Both the position numbers and the translations under genes were made by a program. Positions 28,482-35,029 of a stretch of 48,586 nucleotides of DNA are shown piece by piece (the stretch's first letter is position 1; each line of letters begins with the position of its first letter). The stretch is from the IMG/VR virus record IMGVR_UViG_3300042556_001932, positions 1-48,586 of that record; one strand, given 5' to 3'. The notes under the pieces are model-generated. The model did not search any database, was not told where the DNA came from, and saw nothing but the letters and a program-made list of their open reading frames with translations. The stretch is from a virus.

Positions 28482-28907
28482 ATGGACCTTCAATCCCTCG
28501 ACTTGAGCTGGCCGCCGGTTTCAGGTCCAAAAATCACAATCGACCACCTTGATGTACAGGACGTAGCCCGTCCTCATTACAAGCAGGTCAACATCATCAC
28601 CAGCCTAGAAGGGCAGATCCCTAGCGATCAGTGCGCTTGGCTGGTGGAATTTGTCGACGAGTTCGCGTATAACCCCAAGCGACATCTTGATTTTAGTTTT
28701 TTGCCTGATGTGTTGGAGTCCTACCTGACATCAGGCAACCCGAACATTGAAAGGCGCCCTGCAATCCTGATCATCCCCCGCGCTGCTGAACCGATCTACT
28801 GGGAAGCCCTGGCCCTTGGCCGCGACACCGGCACCTATCAGCCGATCTTCTTTAGTGGCAATGTAACCCTGGCAGCAATGGGCCAGTCCTACACCACAGC
28901 GCCATGA
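28482..28907 (+). CDS. Hypothetical protein
   Basis: 141 residues from the ATG at 28482 (MDLQSLDLSWPPVSGPKITI). Mixed alpha/beta: QVNIITSLEGQIPSDQCAWL, FDEFAYNP-like acidic stretch, PAILIIPRAAEPIYWEALAL. Its stop overlaps the glycosyltransferase start by ATGA, so the products may act together. No family recognised. Confidence 0.5.
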   Translation: MDLQSLDLSWPPVSGPKITIDHLDVQDVARPHYKQVNIITSLEGQIPSDQCAWLVEFVDEFAYNPKRHLDFSFLPDVLESYLTSGNPNIERRPAILIIPRAAEPIYWEALALGRDTGTYQPIFFSGNVTLAAMGQSYTTAP

Positions 28908-29890
28908 TTTCCCCTAGCCCATTTTCAGTCCGTGCCCAAACGGACATGCCACCGCTTTACGTGGTGGCGGTGGTGTTCAATCCGGCCCGATACCGCACAC
29001 GCTATCGGCTGTTCAAGGAGTTTGAATCTTATGTCGAAGCCAGCGGGGCAATCCTCTATACCGTAGAAATCGCTTTCGGGAAGCGAGGCTTTCTGTGCAC
29101 CGAGCCTGGCAATCCTCGCCACCTACAGCTCCGCACCCATAATGAGATCTGGCTCAAAGAAAACGCTTTGAACCTCGGCGTGCAACGCCTCCCGGACGAC
29201 TGGGAGTACGTGGCTTTTGTTGATGCCGATGTGACGTTCTCCCGCCCTGACTGGATGCGGGAGACAGTAGAGCAACTGCAACACAATAAGATTGTGCAGA
29301 TGTTCAGCAAGAGCCTGGACCTTGGCCCGAATCATGTGCCCTTTAACGGCACCGGATCCTATGGGTTTGCCTATTGCTATCGCAACGAAATCCCTAGGGC
29401 ACATCCTGGCCGTTTGCCCATAGGCTATGGATATCCAGATGGCCAATACTGGCACCCTGGTTACGCTTGGGCCTACACCCGCAAGGCTTATGAAGATCTG
29501 GGGGGGTTGATTGATTGGGCGATCATTGGCGCCGCAGACTATCACATGGCCCAAGCCCTCTTGGGCGATGTGCAAACATCAATTCCTAAGGGCATAGATA
29601 CCTTCTACAGCGAGCAGTGCGCCGACTGGCAGGAGCTCGCCACCCGCCACATCCAAGGCCACGTCGGCTACGTCGAAGGCACCCTGCTGCACCACTTCCA
29701 TGGTGCCAAGGCGAACCGCCGCTATCGAGAACGGTGGGACGTGCTGCGCGACTCGGGCTACGTCCAGCGCCGTGATCTGCGCCGTGATCGTCAAGGTCTC
29801 TGGAGCCTCACCAAAGAAAACCCAGCCCTCAAGAGGGCCCTCCAAGATTATTTCAACCAACGGAATGAAGATGATATCAGCATCCCATGA
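28904..29890 (+). CDS. Glycosyltransferase-like protein (GT-A, DxD)
   Basis: 328 residues. LYVVAVVFNPARYRTRY (about residues 18-34) begins a Rossmann-like nucleotide-sugar domain; YVAFVDADVTFSRPDW (about 102-117) holds the D-x-D metal motif; later come YGYPDGQYWHPGYAWA and GAADYHMAQALLG, and a C-terminal H..G.. RRYRERW part. Phage enzymes of this kind modify surface glycans, virion proteins or hypermodified DNA bases; I cannot tell which. The late end of the early block and the overlap with 28482 suggest use in infected cells before lysis. Confidence 0.78.
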   Translation: MISPSPFSVRAQTDMPPLYVVAVVFNPARYRTRYRLFKEFESYVEASGAILYTVEIAFGKRGFLCTEPGNPRHLQLRTHNEIWLKENALNLGVQRLPDDWEYVAFVDADVTFSRPDWMRETVEQLQHNKIVQMFSKSLDLGPNHVPFNGTGSYGFAYCYRNEIPRAHPGRLPIGYGYPDGQYWHPGYAWAYTRKAYEDLGGLIDWAIIGAADYHMAQALLGDVQTSIPKGIDTFYSEQCADWQELATRHIQGHVGYVEGTLLHHFHGAKANRRYRERWDVLRDSGYVQRRDLRRDRQGLWSLTKENPALKRALQDYFNQRNEDDISIP

Positions 29891-30230
29891 CCATAAGGAA
29901 TGGCTTGTCGAGCAGGTGCTGAAATCCTCCTTGGGCCATAAACTATTGTCCCAGGAGCTGTCACAGCAAATGGGGGAGACTGTCAGCCGTGAAACAGTGC
30001 GGCGCATCCGTGCAGGCACTCTCCACGCCGATGTGTTGCCTGAGATCGAGAGATTTGAGTACAGAAAAGCGCTCTGCACAGCCTGCCAGTTCTATGACCA
30101 CAAGCGCAAAGCGTGCGACATGGGCATTCCAGAGGCAGATCAAAACGCCTGCCTACCCGGTTACAACAATGCTGAGGTCGGGCTCTGTTATGCCCGTCGC
30201 TGTTCGACGTTCATGCCAGCAAATCCCTAG
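29865..30230 (+). CDS. HTH plus Cys-rich regulator candidate
   Basis: About 121 residues from ATG 29865 (ATG 29871 also possible), overlapping the glycosyltransferase stop. N-terminal helices LVEQVLKSSLGHKLLSQELS and SRETVRRIRAGTL resemble a helix-turn-helix; the C-terminal 60 residues carry six cysteines (LCTACQFYDHKRKACD; NACLPGYN; LCYARRCS), likely a metal site. It is the last gene of the rightward block and converges on the NblA-like gene with a 20-base overlap. A regulator role is an inference. Confidence 0.55.
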   Translation: MKMISASHDHKEWLVEQVLKSSLGHKLLSQELSQQMGETVSRETVRRIRAGTLHADVLPEIERFEYRKALCTACQFYDHKRKACDMGIPEADQNACLPGYNNAEVGLCYARRCSTFMPANP

Positions 30231-30474
30231 CCCATTGCCGGTGTTCAGCGCTCACCTCCGCGCCTCCACCATCTAGGCAGCTGAGCTCCATCTCAAGCTC
30301 CAGGCATCGATCAGACAGCCCCTTCACCACCCTCTCCCGATGCCATTGCGCCCACAGGAGTTGATCAGCAAACGCCAGCAGCTCGTCACGGCTCAGGGTC
30401 CGTAGGGCTCGCCGTTGTGTCTCCATCTGGAGCTGTTCCTCCAGCGTTAAATCCCTGATCCTGATTTGTCCCAT
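30211..30474 (-). CDS. NblA-like phycobilisome degradation candidate
   Basis: 87 residues from the ATG at 30474 (a GTG at 30486 is possible). RDLTLEEQLQMETQRRALR followed by TLSRDELLAFADQLLWAQ and HRERVVKGL aligns without gaps to the NblA pattern (LTLEQxFxL..., LS.EQ..ELL..L..Q...., K...L) over about 45 residues. NblA, about 60 residues, is a helix-turn-helix adaptor that brings phycobilisomes to Clp protease; cyanophages are known to carry it. This protein is longer, with an acidic tail (ELEMELSCLDGGG). It is the last leftward gene, after the endolysin. The assignment is by eye only. Confidence 0.5.
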   Translation of the reverse strand: MGQIRIRDLTLEEQLQMETQRRALRTLSRDELLAFADQLLWAQWHRERVVKGLSDRCLELEMELSCLDGGGAEVSAEHRQWARDLLA

Positions 30475-30628
30475 GGCCTTACACACTCCCTATCTGCAGG
30501 TGGGCACCAATGCCAAGGGCGGCTGCTGCTGGCAGGTGGTGATCCTCCCCGGCCTGGTGGTTGATGTCGCCAGTGGAGCGGATGCGGCCAGGGTTTTGCA
30601 CTGCCTTAAGCCCCCGGTCGTGCGGTGA
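30473..30628 (+). CDS. Candidate small plus-strand protein
   Basis: 51 codons, MALHTPYLQVGTNAKGGCCW, then QVVILPGLVVDVASGADAAR. The composition is protein-like. Its ATG shares a CCATGG with the NblA-like start on the other strand, and it fills the 130-bp gap between that gene and the endolysin stop, which it overlaps by 23 bases. No ribosome site is evident. Confidence 0.35.
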   Translation: MALHTPYLQVGTNAKGGCCWQVVILPGLVVDVASGADAARVLHCLKPPVVR

Positions 30629-31325
30629 TCATCCACCCGTCATTGCCCATCGGCACCCATCGAGGCCTCCAGTTCCGGTTTCCATACTCAATACTTCTGC
30701 CCGCACCAACAGCAGTGGAGATGTAGCCGCCGCCAATCAGGTTGGCTTCTCCATAGGGATCGTGGTGAATCCAGCTGTTGTTGGTGTAGCCGATGATCAC
30801 GCTCCAGTGGCCCCCACCGGTCGGCGCATGGACCGGGCCGTGGTGGAGCCACCCAACGGCAACAGGCCGGCCAGCATCGAGCTCTGCGTAGAGGATGGCT
30901 GGGTTGCCATTGGTGCGCAGGGTGGCGGTGAGCCCCAGCTCGCTCAATGTGGCCACGTTGGCGTTTGGATTGGTCGTCTCACCATGGCGACGCCTGAGCT
31001 GTCGATAGGCGTCATCGGTCGACACCTTGCCATGAAAGGCCGCAAGCATCGCGCAGGAGGAAGAGCAGCAATGGCGCCAGCCAGGGCCGTCGAAATCATC
31101 GGCATCATCCATCTGGCTGAAGTAGGGCACCGTCAGCGGCTTCCCCTTCGGCTGGCGTCCGTCCTGGCTCCAGATCTTGAACCATTCCTGATCTCGCCGC
31201 ATCACTTCGGCATAGGGCCGCCCCTTGCGCAGTTCCTCCTCGAGGGCCTTCACCGCTGCCGACTGATGGGGCAGATCACGACGATAGAAGCGAAACAGTT
31301 GATCCAGGCTGATAGGGGAACTCAT
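30606..31325 (-). CDS. Endolysin, C39-like cysteine peptidase
   Basis: 239 residues. LTVPYFSQMDD (Gln about 71), CCSSSCAML (Cys about 86 in the C-x6-M pattern), GGHWSVIIGY (His about 172) and WIHHDPYGE (Asp about 188) give the Gln/Cys/His/Asp arrangement of the C39-like papain fold. N-terminal 60 residues are helical and charged. Related phage proteins cut peptidoglycan cross-links. It follows the holin-like gene with ATGA overlap and has no signal peptide, so release would need the holin. Confidence 0.85.
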   Translation of the reverse strand: MSSPISLDQLFRFYRRDLPHQSAAVKALEEELRKGRPYAEVMRRDQEWFKIWSQDGRQPKGKPLTVPYFSQMDDADDFDGPGWRHCCSSSCAMLAAFHGKVSTDDAYRQLRRRHGETTNPNANVATLSELGLTATLRTNGNPAILYAELDAGRPVAVGWLHHGPVHAPTGGGHWSVIIGYTNNSWIHHDPYGEANLIGGGYISTAVGAGRSIEYGNRNWRPRWVPMGNDGWMITARPGA

Positions 31326-31615
31326 TTGGTTCGCTCTATAGGTTGGCCGAACTCCAGCCGTGGGGAGGCCGCAGTTACTGCGAAAGGAATCACAAACGTG
31401 AGCGCGGCAGAGATGGCCATCACTTGCGCCATGCGGATCTTTAGCCCCTCGTTTGCGGATTTAAGGGTCTTGAGTTCGCCCTTAATTTCCTCAATCTCTT
31501 TGTCGTGCCCACTGGTCACATTGTTGATCGCGTCTCGAATTGTTTTCAGCTCCTGTTGCATGAGCCGCAGCTGCACCAGCAGCTCGACATGGGTGACCGG
31601 CGGTTCCTGCTCCAT
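31322..31615 (-). CDS. Holin-like protein (XhlA-like layout)
   Basis: 97 residues: an N-terminal coiled coil (VELLVQLRLMQQELKTIRDA to EIEEIKGELKTLKSANEGLK) and one transmembrane helix near the C-terminus (AQVMAISAALTFVIPFAVTA, about 63-82). This matches haemolysin XhlA-type lysis proteins. GGGAGG lies just before the ATG. It is divergent from the sigma factor gene, from which it is separated by 50 bp, and overlaps the endolysin start. Confidence 0.75.
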   Translation of the reverse strand: MEQEPPVTHVELLVQLRLMQQELKTIRDAINNVTSGHDKEIEEIKGELKTLKSANEGLKIRMAQVMAISAALTFVIPFAVTAASPRLEFGQPIERTK

Positions 31616-31665
31616 TCCTCCCAGTTTAGAGACCGTTTACAGTTGCGACCAAAACCGCCAGCGCA
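31616..31665. promoter_or_regulatory. Divergent promoter region, lysis/sigma
   Basis: 50 bp between the holin-like ATG (minus) and sigma ATG (plus). On minus, TTGGTC, 18 bases, TAAACT is a weak promoter match toward the lysis genes. GTCGCAACTGTAAACGG on minus resembles ACCGCAACAGTTTGTGAACCG near 18938, which may be a shared site. No clear ribosome site precedes the sigma ATG. Confidence 0.3.
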
Positions 31666-32658
31666 ATGGTCAGCGAGCAGCAAGCATGGCTCGACGCCGC
31701 TGGGCGGGTGCCACTGCTGACCACTGCGGAGGAGATCACGCTAGGTCGATGGGTGCAAGCCGCCGCTGGCATTGATCAGGACTCAACCGATCCAGACCAT
31801 CAACGGGCACTCAGGCGGGCCCAGCGTGCGCGTGCGCGCCTCTGTTCCGCCAATCTCCGACTGGTTTACACAGTGGCCAAAGGCTACCGGTCACTGGTGC
31901 CAGACCATCAGTTCCTCGACCTACTGCAGGCTGGAGCGGAGGGTGTGCTGCACGCGGCGGGGAAGTTCGACCCAGAGCTGGGCTACAAATTTTCCACCTA
32001 TTCCGCCATCTGGATCCGCCAGAGGATCCAGATTGAACTCGATCGACATAGCCGCACCATCCGAGCACCGAGCACGATCACCCCACGCCTGAGGCGGCTG
32101 CCTCGAGTGCGTCAATTGCTCACGCAAGAGCTCGGCCGCGAGCCATCCCTGGAGGAGCTGGCGACGGGGCTGGGCATGGCGCCTGGTGAGCTGCTGCTGG
32201 CGCGGCAACGGGCCGGCCCAACGGTCAGCCTTGATCAGTGCCTCGATGGAGACACCACAACAACTCTGGCAGATCTTCAGTCAACGCCTGCCAGCGAAGA
32301 ACATGATGAGCAGTTGGAGCTGTTACGCGAGGCGATGGCCAGGATGCCCAGGCGCCAGCGGGTCCTGCTGAGGGCTGCGCACTTGCCGGGCGGGCCAACA
32401 CTCGCTCAGGCTGCCCAGATCGAGGGCGTGTCCGTTGCCGAGGCGCGGTCGATTGTTCAGCGGGGGCTGGCACGACTCAAGCTGCTGCGGCCAGTGTTGT
32501 CGCAGCATCGGCAGCTCACGCTGCCACTGCCTGAGGTGCCGATCTGCCAGCGGGCCCCAGGTCCAAGGCGCCGCCGCCGCTGCCATCACCAGGACAATCA
32601 TGAGCAGCTGGTGCTGTTTCACAGCCGACAGCTGCGCAAGTTGATTTCTGCATCGTAG
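31666..32658 (+). CDS. Phage-encoded sigma-70 factor (group 2-like)
   Basis: 330 residues with regions in order: 1.2 (LTTAEEITLGRWVQAA, about 18-33), 2.1-2.4 (ANLRLVYTVAKGYRS, FLDLLQAGAEGVLHAAGKFD, YKFSTYSAIWIRQRI, SRTIRAPS; about 62-136), 3 (TQELGREPSLEELA, about 153-166), and 4 (MPRRQRVLLRAAHLP and a helix-turn-helix LAQAAQIEGVSVAEARSIVQ, about 227-266). It resembles cyanobacterial group 2 sigmas and should redirect host RNA polymerase. The last 50 residues after region 4 are Arg/Gln-rich, unlike the family, and overlap the 3' end of 32619-32990. It is encoded against the late operon around it. Confidence 0.9.
   Translation: MVSEQQAWLDAAGRVPLLTTAEEITLGRWVQAAAGIDQDSTDPDHQRALRRAQRARARLCSANLRLVYTVAKGYRSLVPDHQFLDLLQAGAEGVLHAAGKFDPELGYKFSTYSAIWIRQRIQIELDRHSRTIRAPSTITPRLRRLPRVRQLLTQELGREPSLEELATGLGMAPGELLLARQRAGPTVSLDQCLDGDTTTTLADLQSTPASEEHDEQLELLREAMARMPRRQRVLLRAAHLPGGPTLAQAAQIEGVSVAEARSIVQRGLARLKLLRPVLSQHRQLTLPLPEVPICQRAPGPRRRRRCHHQDNHEQLVLFHSRQLRKLISAS
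32323..32622 (-). CDS. Candidate small membrane protein antisense to sigma
   Basis: 99 residues from GTG at 32622, overlapping the previous tail gene stop as GTGA, the style of this operon. Starts MKQHQLLMIVLVMAAAAAPW, a signal-anchor-like helix, followed by a polar Gln/Arg/Pro-rich part; a spanin- or holin-like role is conceivable at the tail/lysis border. It lies wholly antisense to sigma region 4 and tail, so it may be a chance frame. Confidence 0.3.
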   Translation of the reverse strand: MKQHQLLMIVLVMAAAAAPWTWGPLADRHLRQWQRELPMLRQHWPQQLESCQPPLNNRPRLGNGHALDLGSLSECWPARQVRSPQQDPLAPGHPGHRLA

Positions 32659-32990
32659 AGATCGAAGTTTCGTGGCTTCTCTTCTGGCTCATCGGCATAG
32701 AGCCAGCTCTGGTGCTTCAGGAAGACATCATCGAGTTCTCCGTAGCCTGCTAGCACAACGTCGGGCAGGGAGAAATGGTGCACGGACTGCTGGCCAAGGT
32801 AGTGGTCGCGGATCAGTTGCATTTCCGCTTCGCTGATCAGCTCATACACCAAGGTGAGAGGCAGATCCGTGGGCGTTGAGCCAAATTCAAACGAGATCGT
32901 CCCGCCTCCTGCTCCCTCATAATCAGCAGTCGGGAAGGCGGGGAATTCCCACTCCCGCCTCACGGGCATCAGAGGTGGAAAGACTGCCAT
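32619..32990 (-). CDS. Tail protein, paralogue of the 33445 N-domain
   Basis: 123 residues: MAVFPPLMPVRREWEFPAFP, GGTISFEFGSTPTDLPLTLV, HYLGQQSVHHFSLPDVV and NFDLYDAEINLRS. The order of strand, ISDANA-like helix (LISEAEMQLIRDHYLG), F-LP and a final V-L motif is like a small cyanophage tail domain and the first 140 residues of the 33445 protein. Probably a tail tip or baseplate component. It is followed by lysis genes. Confidence 0.6.
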   Translation of the reverse strand: MAVFPPLMPVRREWEFPAFPTADYEGAGGGTISFEFGSTPTDLPLTLVYELISEAEMQLIRDHYLGQQSVHHFSLPDVVLAGYGELDDVFLKHQSWLYADEPEEKPRNFDLYDAEINLRSCRL

Positions 32991-33415
32991 CAGTTGGGAT
33001 TGCTGATGCTAACGGTGGCGGCAGCAACGTTGAAAGGTTGATTCGTGTAAGTGTAATCAGCCTCAAAATTCACACATGCAACCAAGAAATCACCGCTTGC
33101 GGCGCCGCCATTGGCAACGTAGTAGACGACTTGGCGCACACCGGTGAGGGTGCTGTTTGGCAGAGAGAATGCGGAGAAGGTGAGAGTTGCCTTGTCTGTT
33201 GCCAGGTCTTGGGTGAGGGTAGCGGTCACCGTCACGCCGCCTGATGTGTAACCGGTGCCGCTCACCTCACCCGTGAGGTTGGCTCGGGTGGTGTGGGCAT
33301 CCTTTGAAAATGTGTAGGTATTGTTAAGAAGGATCGCCTTGAAAACACTGCTGTCGACATTGATTCTCCCCTTATGGAGATCCATGTAGTAGGAGTTGTA
33401 GGCGGATGCAGCCAA
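32990..33415 (-). CDS. Probable virion protein, unknown function
   Basis: 141 residues, MAASAYNSYYMDLHKGRINV, then DSSVFKAILLNNTYTFSKDA and beta-rich sequence with VTVTATLTQDLATDKATLTF. This pattern is frequent in phage tail regions (about 140 residues, hypothetical structural protein). Its stop and the next start share one base. No catalytic motif. Confidence 0.65.
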   Translation of the reverse strand: MAASAYNSYYMDLHKGRINVDSSVFKAILLNNTYTFSKDAHTTRANLTGEVSGTGYTSGGVTVTATLTQDLATDKATLTFSAFSLPNSTLTGVRQVVYYVANGGAASGDFLVACVNFEADYTYTNQPFNVAAATVSISNPN

Positions 33416-33444
33416 GGGGACACGATGAAATCTTACGACTCAAC

Positions 33445-35028
33445 TTATGAAGTCGGATGTGGCCCGCTGGAGGGTGTGTAGTTTGCCAGGCCCCATGGAG
33501 GCGTTTGCCTGGCAAAGCGGAAATCATCCATGTAAACATCGATCCCGTTATCATAGGAGCCGCCGCTGCGTCGCCTGGCGCCGATGTGAATAATGTTCCC
33601 CAGTGATTTGATTGTTCTAGACCCAATGGCCTTAGTCTCCGCCGTGAATGGCCACTGATCCTGATAGAGCACGCCGTTTAACCAGACGGCTAGTTCGTTG
33701 CCGACCCTGCCTGCTGCGAAGTGGTTAAAGCTGGTGATGGTGATGGGCACGTTGACCGCACCAGTCTGGAAGCCTTGGTTATCTGTGGTCTTTGCGTTGA
33801 TGTTGAAGGCTAGGTTACCGCTGTTTTCAGCAATGTAGATCGAGCTGCCGTCTGAAAACTCAGAGCCAGAGTCGTGGTTGTAGCTGATAAAAAACCCGGC
33901 GCCGCTAAGGGTATTACTTAAGAACTTAAGACGCATCTCAAACCAGAAATCATCACTTGCAACACCAAGCGTTGAACTGTTTGCAGATATGGCGTCAGTT
34001 GTTGCACTGTTGAATCGCACACTCGCGCCACCATTGGCAAAGGCCGCTGTCGAGATGACGGGAGCCCCACTTCGGGTGATGGTCAAACCGTTTGAGCTCA
34101 GGTCCAGAATGTTGGTGCTGTTGTTGCTGCCATCGCCAGGAATCAAGAGCTTGACGTTGGCAAACGTTGGATTCACTGAGCCCACCGAAGCGGCGCCACC
34201 AGCAACGGAAGATGTGGCGACGATCGCCGCACCACCAAGGCTCCGATTGGAGTTGCCGACGGCTCCACCGGCCACGATGGCGACGGCCGTGATGTTCCCA
34301 CCTGGCGGGGTGCCTGAAAACGACGGATTGCCCCCGGCCACAGAAGCGGTCGCCTGGATTGTGGCGCGTGTCCCCACCGCCGGGCTTGATGCGCCGGCCG
34401 CCGAAGCGACCGCCACGATGTCGGCCCCCGGCAGCTCGCCAACACCAACCGACGCGCTCCCACCCGTTGCCCACGCCTGTGCGTTCACGTCTCCCCCGCC
34501 AACGTTCCACGCCGCAACACCAGCCAACCCACCAACGACGGAGGCCCTCGCCACCACAACGCCGCCAGCCAGGGTGATTGGCATCACAGGCAGTGATAAC
34601 TCAGGCGCAAACGGATCGACGTAGGCGGCGACCCTTCGAGGTTGCGACACGAGCTCAACTTCCAGGCTGTGAAGCAGTCGGCTAGGGCCACCACAGATGT
34701 CAATGCATTTGGGGGGGGCGGCATATTTCCAAGTGGTGGAGAGGAGGGCGGTACGCGCTGCCGCCCCCATGCTTCCCAAGTTCACAGCCGTGAGCACAAA
34801 CTCTCGAGCCGTGCCGCGTGCATCGCGCCAATGCCTCACGAACGTCTCCAGATCCCTGGTGGAGACATGACTGAACGAGAGTTTGAGGCGTGCGCCCACA
34901 CGCACATTCGAGAGTCTGATTCGCGTCTCACCACCGCCGCTTGATCGCTTGGCAACGTGCGGATGGCGTGGCTGCACAACGGTCAAGTCGCGATCCGGGG
35001 CCAGTAAGGGGAACGCAGCTGTTGTCAT
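33445..35028 (-). CDS. Tail tip protein with lectin/LamG-like domain
   Basis: ATG at 35028 is chosen because GAGGGGG precedes it by 6 bases; 527 residues. Residues 1-150 form a tail domain (TRIRLSNVRVGARLKLSFSH, WRDARGTAREFVLTA) related to 32619. Residues about 155-290 are Gly/Ala/Val repeats (VVAVASVAGG-like, ASVAGGAASVG), a flexible stalk. Residues about 295-527 look like a concanavalin A-like LamG/laminin domain (LLIPGDGSNNSTNILDLSSN; IGARRRSGGSYDNGIDVYMD; DDFRFAR). This C-terminal domain probably binds host surface glycan. Confidence 0.75.
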   Translation of the reverse strand: MTTAAFPLLAPDRDLTVVQPRHPHVAKRSSGGGETRIRLSNVRVGARLKLSFSHVSTRDLETFVRHWRDARGTAREFVLTAVNLGSMGAAARTALLSTTWKYAAPPKCIDICGGPSRLLHSLEVELVSQPRRVAAYVDPFAPELSLPVMPITLAGGVVVARASVVGGLAGVAAWNVGGGDVNAQAWATGGSASVGVGELPGADIVAVASAAGASSPAVGTRATIQATASVAGGNPSFSGTPPGGNITAVAIVAGGAVGNSNRSLGGAAIVATSSVAGGAASVGSVNPTFANVKLLIPGDGSNNSTNILDLSSNGLTITRSGAPVISTAAFANGGASVRFNSATTDAISANSSTLGVASDDFWFEMRLKFLSNTLSGAGFFISYNHDSGSEFSDGSSIYIAENSGNLAFNINAKTTDNQGFQTGAVNVPITITSFNHFAAGRVGNELAVWLNGVLYQDQWPFTAETKAIGSRTIKSLGNIIHIGARRRSGGSYDNGIDVYMDDFRFARQTPPWGLANYTPSSGPHPTS

Positions 35029-35029
35029 C

